Under the pieces are notes generated by a model that was not told where the DNA came from, did no database searches, and saw nothing but the letters and a program-made list of their open reading frames with translations. Shown here in pieces: positions 1 to 9,404 of a DNA stretch of 64,000 bases; the stretch's first letter is position 1; every line of letters starts with the position of its first letter. The position numbers and the translations under genes were made by a program. Source of the DNA: Paraburkholderia caffeinilytica. Lineage in GTDB: Bacteria > Pseudomonadota > Gammaproteobacteria > Burkholderiales > Burkholderiaceae. Location: the NCBI RefSeq assembly GCF_003368325.1, contig NZ_CP031467.1, positions 4,154,001 to 4,218,000 on the forward strand, given 5' to 3'.

Positions 1-147
1 GTCGCGGCGCTTAAAGGCCAGTGGACCACGGCGTGGAATCTGGTCGCCGCCGGCTCGGTGCTTGCCGCCTTGCCCTCGGTTCTGATGTTCTTCCTGATGC
101 AGAAGCATTTCGTCGCCGGCCTGACTTTCGGCGCAAGCAAGGGCTGA
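1..147 (+). CDS. Carbohydrate ABC transporter permease, C-terminal fragment
   Basis: The window opens inside a gene; frame 1 stays open to TGA at 145-147, giving 48 residues. They contain one hydrophobic span (LVAAGSVLAALPSVLMFFL) and end in QKHFVAGLTFGASKG, the typical C-terminus of MalG-type (CUT1 family) inner-membrane sugar permeases. The GH42 beta-galactosidase begins 37 bp downstream on the same strand, so this is probably the last transport gene of an oligosaccharide uptake and hydrolysis operon. The family call rests on the C-terminal signature only; the substrate is inferred from the neighbour. Confidence 0.75.
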   Translation, partial: VAALKGQWTTAWNLVAAGSVLAALPSVLMFFLMQKHFVAGLTFGASKG

Positions 148-184
148 TCGCCCGTTTGCCGTCATCTAACAAAGAGACTCTCTC

Positions 185-2179
185 ATGCGACTTGGTGTTT
201 GCTACTACCCTGAACAATGGCCGCGTTCGATGTGGGCCGACGATGCAAAACGTATGGTCGATCTCGGCATCACACATGTGCGGATCGCGGAATTCGCGTG
301 GAGCCGGATGGAGCCGCGCGCCGGCGAATTCGAGTGGGGCTGGCTCGACGAAGCCGTCGAGACGCTGGCCTCTGCAGGACTGAAACTCGTGCTGGGCACA
401 CCGACCGCGTCGCCGCCGAAATGGCTGATCGATGCGTACCCGGACGTGTTGCCGGTGCGTGCGGACGGTACGCGCTGGAATTTCGGCTCGCGTCGCCATT
501 ACGATATTTCCAGCGAGATATATCGGCGTGAGTGCGTGCGTATCGTTGCCGCGATGGCCGAGCGCTATGGGCCGCATCCGTCTATCGTCGCGTGGCAGAC
601 CGATAACGAACTCGGTTGCCATGAGACCGTGCCGAGCTATTCGAGCGCGGCACTGACGCGTTTTCAGGCGTGGCTGCGGCATCGTTACGAGCGCGTCGAG
701 GCGTTGAACGACGCATGGGGCAACGTATTCTGGAGCATGGAGTATCCGTCGTTCGAGGCGATCGGTTTGCCTAACCTCACGCCCACCGACGCCAATCCGA
801 TCCACCTGCTCGATTTTCGCCGCTTCATGTCCGACGAGGTGGCCAGCTTCCATCGCGAGCAGATTGACGTGCTGCGTGAGCATGCGCCTGAGGCGGATCT
901 ACTGCACAACTTCATGGGTTTCTTCACGACCTTCGATCATTACCGTTTCGCAGAAGACAACGCGCTCGACGTGGCAGCGTGGGACAGCTATCCGATCGCG
1001 CGCACGGAATCGATCGCACTGCCTGAAGAGCAGAAGGCGCGTTATGCACGCACCGCCCACCCGGACGTCTCCGCGTTCGATCACGACCGCTATCGCGCGA
1101 TCGGCGCCGGCCGGTTCTGGGTAATGGAGCAACAGGCAGGCCCGGTGAACTGGGCGCCGTGGAATCCGGTGCCCGCGAAGGGCATGGTCCGGCTGTGGGC
1201 GTACGAAGCATTCGCACATGGCGCGGAACTGGTGTCGTATTTCCGCTGGCGTCAGTGTCCGTATGCGCAGGAACAGATGCATTCGGGTCTCAACTTGCCG
1301 AACAACGAACTGTCGCCTGGCGGCCTCGAAGTCCAGCAGGCGGCGCGTGAAATTGCCTCGTCTGAAGCGCTGTCCGGACTCGGTGCACCGTCGCGCGCGG
1401 CCACCGCAGTCGTGTTCGACTACGAGACGCAGTGGATGTTCGAGATTCAGCGTCATGGCAAAACCTTCGACTATCAGACGCTGGCGTTCGACTACTACGA
1501 GGCGCTGCGTGAACTCGGTCTCGACGTCGATATCGTGTCGAGCAGGGCTGATCTTTCGCAGTACCGGTTGGTGGTGGTGCCGAGCATCGCGGTGATCGAT
1601 GACGCATTGGTCGATCAGATCGAAAGGAGTTCGGCGCAATGGGTATTCGGTCCGAGGAGTGGCTCAAAGACCGCGACCTTCGCCATTCCTTCGAGCCTGC
1701 CACCCGGCGCGTTGCAACGCGTTCTGCCGATGCAGGTGCTCGAAGTCGAAACGCTACGCCCGACGCTCACGCCAGCGCTTTCGATCGGAGACACGCAAGG
1801 TGTCGCGCTGCATTGGCGCGAACACGTTCGCGCCAATGGCGAGACGACCGTCGATGCGCAGTTCGACGATTCATGGCCGGCGGTTCTTACTCATGGAAAC
1901 GTTCGCTATGTGGCGGGTTGGTTGTCGCACGCATTGCATCGCGAGGTTTTGCAACAGGCAGCGAAGGATGCCGGCATCGAGACACAGTTGCTGCCTGACG
2001 GCTTGCGTCTACGTCGGCGTGGAGATCTGACCTTCGCGTTCAACTTCGGCCCGGCCCAGGTAGAGGCGCCGGCGCCGGCCAACGCAACTGTCGTGCTCGG
2101 ACAACTGAAGCTTGAAACCGGCGATGTCTGCGCGTGGAAGACGGTAGAAACCAGCACATTGAAATCGCTTTCGTTATGA
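185..2179 (+). CDS. Beta-galactosidase, glycoside hydrolase family 42
   Basis: A 664-residue cytoplasmic protein of normal GH42 length. The N-terminus has the family signature GVCYYPEQWP. The predicted acid/base is in WQTDNELGCH (Asn141-Glu142) and the nucleophile in FWVMEQQAGP (Glu315). An (alpha/beta)8 barrel covers about residues 1-390, followed by the trimerisation domain and a small C-terminal beta domain. No signal peptide is visible, which fits hydrolysis of galactosides after ABC import. The ATG lies after AAAGAGA. The upstream permease end and the downstream aldo/keto reductase on the same strand suggest a galactoside operon. Confidence 0.93.
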   Translation: MRLGVCYYPEQWPRSMWADDAKRMVDLGITHVRIAEFAWSRMEPRAGEFEWGWLDEAVETLASAGLKLVLGTPTASPPKWLIDAYPDVLPVRADGTRWNFGSRRHYDISSEIYRRECVRIVAAMAERYGPHPSIVAWQTDNELGCHETVPSYSSAALTRFQAWLRHRYERVEALNDAWGNVFWSMEYPSFEAIGLPNLTPTDANPIHLLDFRRFMSDEVASFHREQIDVLREHAPEADLLHNFMGFFTTFDHYRFAEDNALDVAAWDSYPIARTESIALPEEQKARYARTAHPDVSAFDHDRYRAIGAGRFWVMEQQAGPVNWAPWNPVPAKGMVRLWAYEAFAHGAELVSYFRWRQCPYAQEQMHSGLNLPNNELSPGGLEVQQAAREIASSEALSGLGAPSRAATAVVFDYETQWMFEIQRHGKTFDYQTLAFDYYEALRELGLDVDIVSSRADLSQYRLVVVPSIAVIDDALVDQIERSSAQWVFGPRSGSKTATFAIPSSLPPGALQRVLPMQVLEVETLRPTLTPALSIGDTQGVALHWREHVRANGETTVDAQFDDSWPAVLTHGNVRYVAGWLSHALHREVLQQAAKDAGIETQLLPDGLRLRRRGDLTFAFNFGPAQVEAPAPANATVVLGQLKLETGDVCAWKTVETSTLKSLSL

Positions 2180-2242
2180 CCCCCTTCGATCAAACATCGA
2201 ATCTAACGCCGCCTCGCGGCACGCGATACAAGGAAACTAGCA

Positions 2243-3286
2243 ATGACTTACGAAGCAGCTTCAGAACGCTATTCGGACATGCAATACCGCGTCTGCGGCA
2301 AGTCGGGTCTCAAACTGCCGGCGCTGTCGCTGGGCCTGTGGCACAACTTCGGCGATACCACGCCGATTTCCACGCAGCGCGATATCCTGCGCACGGCCTT
2401 CGACCTGGGCATCACGCACTTCGACCTCGCCAACAACTACGGCCCCCCGTACGGCAGCGCCGAAACCAATTTCGGCCGGCTCTTCAAGGATGACTTCAAG
2501 CCGTATCGCGACGAATTGCTGATCTCGTCGAAAGTGGGTTGGGACATGTGGCCGGGGCCGTACGGACAGGGCGGTGGCTCGCGTAAATACGTACTCGCGA
2601 GTCTTGATCAGAGCCTGCAGCGCATGGGTCTCGACTACGTCGATATCTTCTATTCGCATCGTTTCGATGCCGATACGCCGCTCGAAGAAACCGCCGGTGC
2701 ATTGGCGAGTGCCGTGCAGCAGGGCAAGGCGCTGTACATCGGAATTTCGTCATACTCGCCAACCAAGACGCTCGAAATGGCCAGGCTGCTTGCCGAGTAC
2801 AAGGTGCCGCTGCTGATCCATCAGCCGGCGTACAACATGCTCAACCGCTGGATCGAACGCGAACTGCTGGACACGCTCGAGCAAGTTGGCGCGGGCGCCA
2901 TCGCGTTCACGCCGCTCGCGCAGGGCTTGCTCACCGGCAAGTATCTGAACGGCGTGCCGGACGACGCGCGCGTCAACAAGCCGGGTGGCGGTTCGTTAAA
3001 GCAGGAGCATCTGAGCCCGCAAAACATCGAACACGTGCGCAAGCTCAACGACATCGCGCAGCGTCGCGGACAAAGCCTTGCGCAGATGGCGCTCGCCTGG
3101 GCGCTGCGCGATCCGCGTGTCACATCCGTGCTGATCGGCGCAAGCCGCGCGGAACAGGTGCGCGAGAACGTTGGTGCGCTGAAGAATCTCGCGTTCTCGA
3201 GGGAAGAGCTGGCGGAGATCGACCGCTACGCAACCGAAGGCGGGATCATCCTGCCGGAAAAACCGTCGACCGATAGGGTAATCTGA
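2243..3286 (+). CDS. Aldo/keto reductase, YghZ / L-glyceraldehyde 3-phosphate reductase family
   Basis: A 347-residue NADPH-dependent aldo/keto reductase. The start MTYEAASERYSDMQYRVCGK and the block DLANNYGPPYGSAE are typical of the YghZ subgroup. The catalytic tetrad is visible as Asp61, Tyr66, Lys97 and His139 (IFYSHR). ATG follows AAGGAAAC at good spacing. It lies 63 bp after the beta-galactosidase and is probably co-transcribed with it. E. coli YghZ reduces L-glyceraldehyde 3-phosphate and other small aldehydes; the substrate here is unknown. It converges on the CoA-transferase gene, 84 bp away, with no clear terminator between them. Confidence 0.88.
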   Translation: MTYEAASERYSDMQYRVCGKSGLKLPALSLGLWHNFGDTTPISTQRDILRTAFDLGITHFDLANNYGPPYGSAETNFGRLFKDDFKPYRDELLISSKVGWDMWPGPYGQGGGSRKYVLASLDQSLQRMGLDYVDIFYSHRFDADTPLEETAGALASAVQQGKALYIGISSYSPTKTLEMARLLAEYKVPLLIHQPAYNMLNRWIERELLDTLEQVGAGAIAFTPLAQGLLTGKYLNGVPDDARVNKPGGGSLKQEHLSPQNIEHVRKLNDIAQRRGQSLAQMALAWALRDPRVTSVLIGASRAEQVRENVGALKNLAFSREELAEIDRYATEGGIILPEKPSTDRVI

Positions 3287-3370
3287 ATACAGGGCGAGCG
3301 TCGCTGAATCGCCGCCTGCCGACTCTCACAAACTGTACGCGAGGGGGCGTCGCGAATCGATCTCGCCGGC

Positions 3371-4480
3371 TTAAACGATACCGCGCTCGTGAAAGCGGCG
3401 AACGCTTTCGGCGTCGTACCCGAGTTCGGCGAGAATGGTATCCGTGTGTTCGCCGAGCACGGGAGGTGCGATGACCTGAGGTGATGGCGTGTCGCTCAAG
3501 GTCACCGGATAGCCGACCATATCGACGCGCCCATGTTTGGGGTGGTCCGCAAAGATCCGCATGCCGGTTTCCCATACCTGAGGGTCGTCAAGCGCTTCGT
3601 TAACCTGATGGATCGGCGCAGCCGGCACATCCGCGGCGGCGAATCGTTCCAGCCAGTAGGCACGGTCCTGCGCGGCGAGCAATGGCTTGAGCTCAGCATG
3701 GATTGTTTTCCAGTGCTGACGCCGCGCACCATGCGTCTTGTAGCGCGCGTCTGCGGCGAGATCGGTCCGATCGAGTGCGGCGACGAAACCTTGCCAGAAC
3801 TTATCGGGGGAGGACAGATGAACCACGAGCGGTAATCCGTCGCGGCAAACAAAGGCATAGACCTGCGACGCCTGCGGTCGAGAATAGGCATTGGGGACGT
3901 GGCCCGTTTTGAAGAACACCGCATAAGCTTCGTGCATGAACCGCATCGTTGCCTGCAGTAAACTGGTATTGACGCGCTGGCCGAGATGCGTGGTAGCGCG
4001 TGCGTTGAGTGCCGCGAGAACCCCATAGGCGGCGAACAGGCCAGTCAGCGTATCGGAGAACGTGGGGCCGACGGGTTGCGGATCCTCGCGATCGATGAGC
4101 AGGCTCAGAAGTCCGCTTAAGCCCTGGCCAACGGCGTCGTAGCATGCTCGGCCCGCGTAGCATCCGGTGGTGCCGACGCCGGTGATGGCACAGTAGACCA
4201 GTTTTGGATTGCGGGACTTGAGCATGTCGTAGTCGATGCCGAGTTTGGCAGCGCCGCCAGGGCGGAAATTCTCTATCAGCACGTCCGCGCCGTCGATGAG
4301 ACTGAACAGGATGTCCCGGCTTTCTGGCGCACGCAGATCGAGCGTCAGGCTGCGTTTATTGCGGTTGAACGCAACGAACGGGGCACCGTAGCCATCCGAT
4401 TCGACGCTCCAGCCCCGAAACGGATCGCCTCCGTTGGTATCCTCGATCTTGATAACGTCAGCCCCGAGATCGCCAAGCAA
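3371..4480 (-). CDS. CoA-transferase family III (CaiB/BaiF)
   Basis: Class III CoA-transferases move CoA between carboxylic acids through an aspartyl-CoA intermediate. Seen here: LLGDLGADVIKIE near the N-terminus, the ENFRPGGAAKLGIDY block, and ACYDAVGQGLSG, which holds the predicted catalytic Asp. The coordinates use an internal TTG. The conserved N-terminus (AGPLKGIKVIEVARFVTGPF) is encoded in the same frame upstream to 4573, but no ATG, GTG or TTG precedes it before an in-frame TGA at 4574-4576; ATT at 4565-4567 is the only near-start. The true start is therefore uncertain and the gene may be damaged. It pairs with the enoyl-CoA hydratase upstream. Confidence 0.8.
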   Translation of the reverse strand: MLGDLGADVIKIEDTNGGDPFRGWSVESDGYGAPFVAFNRNKRSLTLDLRAPESRDILFSLIDGADVLIENFRPGGAAKLGIDYDMLKSRNPKLVYCAITGVGTTGCYAGRACYDAVGQGLSGLLSLLIDREDPQPVGPTFSDTLTGLFAAYGVLAALNARATTHLGQRVNTSLLQATMRFMHEAYAVFFKTGHVPNAYSRPQASQVYAFVCRDGLPLVVHLSSPDKFWQGFVAALDRTDLAADARYKTHGARRQHWKTIHAELKPLLAAQDRAYWLERFAAADVPAAPIHQVNEALDDPQVWETGMRIFADHPKHGRVDMVGYPVTLSDTPSPQVIAPPVLGEHTDTILAELGYDAESVRRFHERGIV

Positions 4481-4714
4481 TTGTCCACAAAATGGTCCGG
4501 TAACGAAGCGGGCGACTTCGATGACTTTGATCCCTTTGAGCGGACCTGCGGAATTAGCGATGCCAATTGCTCTTCAATGTGTTGGGTGTGTCACAAGGGG
4601 GTTCGAGACGCGGCCGCCTCAGGCGGCCGGTCCGGCGAAAATCATCGATCGGATGTCTCGACGTGTCGGGTAAGGGGACGTTTCGTCCGGCACAGGATGC
4701 GACCCCTTCTCGAA

Positions 4715-5560
4715 CTAGGCGTCCTGGATGACGTCTGGTCTTTGGTAATTAGTGTTTGTACCTCCTTTCTGAGAACTTAGATACTCCTCCAGATTGGCGG
4801 TCGGATCAACGGACAGACGCTGACGCCAGCCGATGAGGCGGTCGACATCGAGCGCCTGGGAGAGCGGCAATTCGCGGCCCAATTGGACGGCAAGTTTCGC
4901 GTTCTCCAGCGGGGCCGAGTGTCGCGATGAGAGTTCGGCGGCGATGTCGTTGGTCGTTGTTTCCAATGAAGACTCAGCGACCGACAACGAGACGAGACCC
5001 AACCTATCGGCTTCCGTTCCTGAGAGGTTGCGCCCCAGCAACTGGATGAACACGGCTTTCTTGACCGGGATCTGGGCGTGCAGCAACGTGCTGGTGGCGA
5101 TCTGGCCGAAGCTGCCGCGAACCAGTTCGGGCATGCCGATCTGTGCGGTATCGGCAGCAATCACGAGGTCGTGCACGTTCATGAGCGCGAACGCACCGCC
5201 CAGACAGTAGCCGTGCACCTGCGCAATCATGATGCGAGGAAAGTCGCGCAGTGCCTTGGTGAGTGCGATCGTGGGCCCCGGGCGATCCCAGTCGGCAACC
5301 CGACCATTCGCCACACCGCGAAGGTAGTGCAGATCCAGCCCCGAACTGAAGGAAGAGCCGGCACCTTTGGTAATGACAATCTTGAGATCGCGATCCGCCC
5401 TAATAATTTCGAGCGATTCAAAAAATGCGTCAACGAGAGTGGGGTTCAGGCAATTTCGCTTTTCCGGCCGATTCAGCACAATTCGGGCTACCCCCGCATC
5501 GTGCATCCGTTCAAGCTTAAGCTCCGGCCATTCTTTGAGTGTCGTCCACGTGGTTGTCAT
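4715..5560 (-). CDS. Enoyl-CoA hydratase/isomerase (crotonase) family protein
   Basis: A 281-residue crotonase-fold protein. Visible blocks are VLNRPEKRNCLNP (residues ~25-37), the first oxyanion-hole loop GAGSSFSSGLDLHYL and the second loop YCLGGAFALMNVHDL, followed by MPELVRGSFGQIAT near the active site. The ATG at 5560 was chosen because GGAG lies 6 bp upstream; longer in-frame starts would add a low-complexity tail not typical of the family. It is transcribed toward the CoA-transferase gene. Together they suggest activation of an acid to its CoA ester followed by hydration or C-C cleavage. The specific substrate cannot be read from sequence. Confidence 0.87.
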   Translation of the reverse strand: MTTTWTTLKEWPELKLERMHDAGVARIVLNRPEKRNCLNPTLVDAFFESLEIIRADRDLKIVITKGAGSSFSSGLDLHYLRGVANGRVADWDRPGPTIALTKALRDFPRIMIAQVHGYCLGGAFALMNVHDLVIAADTAQIGMPELVRGSFGQIATSTLLHAQIPVKKAVFIQLLGRNLSGTEADRLGLVSLSVAESSLETTTNDIAAELSSRHSAPLENAKLAVQLGRELPLSQALDVDRLIGWRQRLSVDPTANLEEYLSSQKGGTNTNYQRPDVIQDA

Positions 5561-6033
5561 TGTCATCTCCATGAGTTGTCGTTTCGATTGATCGGACTTT
5601 GTCGACGTCGATCGTATTCTGGGCGGAGCACTGTAGCCATGGGCGCAGAACCTATGGGGTAATAGACGCGACGCTATGACCAACGCATCGACCGTCGGGA
5701 TATGAACACCACACATAACGCAACAGCTATGAACCCATAGCGCCTTGGCCAATTGTCGGGGCGCGAAAGGACACGCTACATTGCGCTGACCCGCGTTGTT
5801 CCAGACCGTTTCGTTGCCGTCACCAGCACTGCAATTGCGCACGCCGGGCTGGATACAGGAAATTTCAAATAGCCGACTTGAACGCCAATCCTCGCGCTCT
5901 CACGGATTCTGATCATGGCGACACACACGAAGCGTAGCCACGGGGCGAGGGCAAACAGACGCGCGGTGTTTAGTGGCAGATTCATCTGCTCCGAAGCAGT
6001 CCGCGACACGAACAAACATAAAGGAGACTGATC
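5561..6033. promoter_or_regulatory. Divergent intergenic region between hydratase and amidohydrolase
   Basis: This 473-bp stretch separates two divergently transcribed genes and has no convincing coding capacity. It contains spaced inverted heptamers, CTATGGG near 5650 and CCCATAG near 5733, and an AAGGAG ribosome-binding site just before 6034. It should hold both promoters and probably the operator of an off-window regulator. No -35/-10 pair is clear enough to call. Confidence 0.45.
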
Positions 6034-7033
6034 ATGCGCATTCTCGATTCTCATTTTCACTGGTGGCCTCGGTCGACCTTCGATGAGCTCTGCAAGCGGA
6101 AAGGCTATCCGAGAGCCGAAAGTAACGGCAAAGGCGGCTATACCTACTGGCGGCAGGAGGGAGGGCGCGGCCCGCTTCAATCTCGGCGCCGAGTGGTTCG
6201 ATCTGGACAAGCAGTTGGCGTACATGGACACCCTGGAACACGACGTCGACGTGATCTGCTCCATCGGACCATTCTCGCGACACTTTTCGGATCTGCCCGT
6301 CGACGAGGGGCGTGCTGCGGCAATGTCGTGGAACGAGGAAATGGCGGCCGCTCAGCGCCGCTATCCCGGACGGCTTTGGGCCAGTGCGGCAGTACCCTTG
6401 CGCGATACCGACGTTGCCATCGAAGTGGTCGATCATGCGATCGGCACGCTTGGTCTGATTGGCGTCAATCTGCCGGGCACTGTCGGCTCGCTCGACCGGA
6501 TCGACGCCGAGCGGCTCGAACCGTTCTATGCCCATGTCGAAAAGCTTGGCGTCCCGATTTTCCTGCATCCGACCGACTCGATCTTTCCTGACATTCTCGA
6601 CGGATACAACGGAGCGCTGTATCTGAGTCTGGGGCGTGTAGTTGATATCTCCGTGTCGGCTTGCAGACTCGTGCTCTCCGGGATCATGGAACGTCATCCC
6701 GGTCTGAAGATCATCATGTCGCATACGGGAGGCGCATTGCCTTATCAGGCCGGTCGCATGGATAAAAATGCCAAGGCTGCCGGCTTGCCGCTGCCGCCAA
6801 GTACGTACATCAAGCGCATGTACACCGATACAGTCTCGCCGCACGAATTGGGCATGCGTTTTGCGGTTGAATTTTATGGCGCCGACCATGTGATGTATGG
6901 CAGCGACTACCCGTGTTGGAGTCCGGCGACGGCCTTGGAGTTATTCGGGCAAGTGGGGCTGTCCAGCGCAGACCAGCAGAAGATCTTTTACGGCAACGCG
7001 CGGCGCCTCTTCGGTTTGCCCGACACCGACTAA
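6034..7033 (+). pseudogene. Amidohydrolase family 2 protein, interrupted by a frameshift
   Basis: The ORF starting at 6034 (AAGGAG 7 bp before ATG) encodes MRILDSHFHWWP, carrying the HxH metal-binding motif (His7, His9), and stays homologous to about YTYWRQEGG. The rest of the enzyme (ARFNLGAEWFDLDKQLAYMD through GSDYPCW to LFGLPDTD) is in the +1-shifted frame that ends at 7033. One extra base in the G/A-rich run around 6158-6172 explains this. The 316-residue downstream ORF alone lacks the metal-binding N-terminus and should be inactive. Relatives (ACMSD / 4-oxalomesaconate hydratase / gamma-resorcylate decarboxylase type) decarboxylate or hydrate aromatic-derived acids. Sequencing error is possible. 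Confidence 0.8.
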
Positions 7034-7160
7034 GGGCGTCTGTACGAACTGCACGGACCAGACGGCGGCACCACAGCTCGGCCGGATGTGAAAAACCAGT
7101 TGGCCGTCCGCGGTAATGCGCCATTCGTAACTGCAAAAAACTCGACAGGAGACAATTCAA

Positions 7161-8516
7161 ATGCCCGGAAAGTATTCGGTCGATATCGAACAGTTGATCG
7201 ACCAGCACAAGCTCAGTCCGTTCCAGATTTTTGTGGCTGTCTTGTGTGCATGTGCGCTCCTGGTGGACGGCTTCGATACGATGGCGATCGGCTATGTCGC
7301 GCCGGCACTCATCAAGGCATGGGGCATCAACCGCGCGGCCATGACGCCCGCTTTCGCAGCTGGCCAGATTGGCCTGATGATTGGCTCGCTGGTCGTCGGC
7401 CCGCTGGCGGACCGGATAGGACGTCGTCCCGTCATGATTCTTTGCAGCGCTACGTTCGGTGTGCTGTCGTTACTGACAATGTCTGTATCGTCCGTTCCGG
7501 AACTGGTTGCTGTCCGGTTTCTGACCGGTCTAGGGCTGGGAGGTGCGATGCCTAACGCGCTGGCGCTCACGAGCGAATATGTGCCGTCGCGGATCCGCAT
7601 CACGGCGATGATGGTCATGTTTTGCGGTTTCTCGATAGGAGCCGCGCTGGGTGGACTAGTCGTGGCCAAGTTGATAGCGGTGCATGGTTGGCAAGTGGTT
7701 TTCTTGATTGGCGGCATCCTTCCTCTGGCGTTTGCAGTCGTGCTGATATTTTTTCTGCCCGAATCACTGCGCTACCTGGCGGTGACCGGCAAGCATCCGA
7801 AACGCCTCGCGAAGCACGTGAACCGTATTGTCCCGGATGCCGATTCGACCTGCGGCGATGCTATCTATGTTGTGGCCGAGAAAATCGTGAAGGGATCTGT
7901 TGTACGCGAGTTATTCGCTGGCGGCCGGAAGAGGATCACGTTGCTGTTGTGGACCATCACGTTCATGAATCTGCTCGATCTGAATTTGCTGTCGAGCTGG
8001 TTGCCGGCGATGTTGCGGGATGGCGGGCTGCATATCGAGATGGCCGCGTTGATCACAATCGGGTACCAGGCGGGAGGAACCGTCGGGACGCTGACGCTGG
8101 GACGCTTTGTCGATCGCTTTCCACCGTTTCTGATACTGGTCATGACGTATGTATTCGCATTCCTGAGCATTTTTTTCGTCGGACTTGTTAGCGGAAATAC
8201 TTGGCTGCTCGGTGTACTCGTTTTCGCCGCCGGCTTTTGCGTGATCGGCGGTACGGGGGCATGCGATGCGCTGGTGGCGACCTGCTATCCGACGGAGACT
8301 CGGGTGACGGGACTCGGCTGGGCGATTCGGGTTGGGAGAATCGGCGCCATTCTGGGACCCACCATCGGTGGCATTGCGCTTGGCATGGATTGGTCTACTG
8401 CAAGTTTTTTCGCAATGGGCGCGGTGCCGATGCTCGGGGCCGCAGCGGCCGCTGGTACGATTCACATGACGCGGCGCAAGGCCGCTTTCAGAGAAGTCAC
8501 GGTGCTGGGTTCGTGA
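7161..8516 (+). CDS. MFS transporter, aromatic acid:H+ symporter (AAHS) family
   Basis: A 451-residue, 12-helix permease. The N-terminus (IEQLIDQHKLSPFQIFV) and first helix ending LLVDGFDTMAIGYVAPAL are diagnostic for the AAHS family (PcaK/BenK/MhpT-like), whose conserved Asp in DGFD is needed for aromatic-acid uptake. The MFS loop motif PLADRIGRRPVMI follows. ATG is preceded by CAGGAGAC. It lies 127 bp after the amidohydrolase on the same strand, supporting an aromatic-carboxylate substrate for this small cluster. Codon use and GC resemble the neighbours. Confidence 0.9.
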   Translation: MPGKYSVDIEQLIDQHKLSPFQIFVAVLCACALLVDGFDTMAIGYVAPALIKAWGINRAAMTPAFAAGQIGLMIGSLVVGPLADRIGRRPVMILCSATFGVLSLLTMSVSSVPELVAVRFLTGLGLGGAMPNALALTSEYVPSRIRITAMMVMFCGFSIGAALGGLVVAKLIAVHGWQVVFLIGGILPLAFAVVLIFFLPESLRYLAVTGKHPKRLAKHVNRIVPDADSTCGDAIYVVAEKIVKGSVVRELFAGGRKRITLLLWTITFMNLLDLNLLSSWLPAMLRDGGLHIEMAALITIGYQAGGTVGTLTLGRFVDRFPPFLILVMTYVFAFLSIFFVGLVSGNTWLLGVLVFAAGFCVIGGTGACDALVATCYPTETRVTGLGWAIRVGRIGAILGPTIGGIALGMDWSTASFFAMGAVPMLGAAAAAGTIHMTRRKAAFREVTVLGS

Positions 8517-9404
8517 GCGTCACGCCGCGATCTAACACGGATTGTGGCAATACAACGCGCTGAATCGTTGTTCGACGTTTGACGGACGTCACGCGCATAG
8601 CGTCAAAAACAGCATGACGCCATTCAGAATCTCTTGACGTCCCTCAGTTACCCTATCGAGTACAACAATACGCTCAGCCGGAAATTCAAATGTCAGCCCG
8701 CCGGGTGACTAACGACGGCTGCCGGAGCCCGACAGGCGCAATGGAGCAATCTCGATCTCTTCAACAGGCGCTTTGCGCTGCTGACAATCCAACCTGACAA
8801 CGGCCCTGGCACTCGTCGCCGCGCATAACAATGTCCAAACTATGAGATTTTTAATTTTCCAATAATTAAATCCTGATTTTCATATAAGGATTTCCTTATT
8901 TTTATTGAAGAATTTTTTTAATTTGTATCTCTTTTAATAAATTATCTTTACCTAATAAAATAACCACTTTTTGCCCTTCAGCCTGACCGAAAGCGGCCGT
9001 ATACCTTGAGGAAGCAGGGATCATCAGCATGTTTCACGATCGCGGCTGAACCAATCGCGTGGCACAGGCGCACCGTGATCCTCACGGCATCTGGGTTGTC
9101 ATGCAGCGTAATTGGTGACATAGGAATGGTGGCGTCGCCGATACAAATTTCGTTCCGCATTTTTAGTCATCGTTGGTCAAAATTAATCACGCTGCCACGA
9201 CGTGCGTGTCTCGAGGCGCGTTAAGTCTTCAATTGCATTCATTGAGGTGCAGCAGGGAAAGAGGCCGCGATGATGTTGTTTGCCGGTGGGTATCGATGGC
9301 GCACATCGCGCCCGCGAAGGCAAACGTTTGCCAACTATCGACGGCACCCGGAATGGTTTCATGAATCAACTGCCGGGACCGTCTCATCAGGAGTGGAGAA
9401 GCGC
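8517..9404. other. 888-bp non-coding gap with an AT-rich core
   Basis: No supported gene lies between the MFS permease and the lyase. A block at about 8840-8975 is strikingly AT-rich against the GC-rich background. It contains a 16-bp palindrome, ATAAGGATTTCCTTAT (8884-8899), followed by TTTTATT, which could be an operator or a weak terminator. A TTTGACG/CGTCAAA stem (8578-8584 with 8601-8607) lies just after the MFS gene. AT-rich blocks often mark promoters bound by H-NS-like proteins or recently acquired DNA; which applies here is not visible. Confidence 0.5.

Noticed and set aside
11..883. Long antisense frame opposite the beta-galactosidase
   Set aside because: High-GC shadow of a clearly recognised GH42 gene; Arg-rich with no motif or ribosome-binding site.
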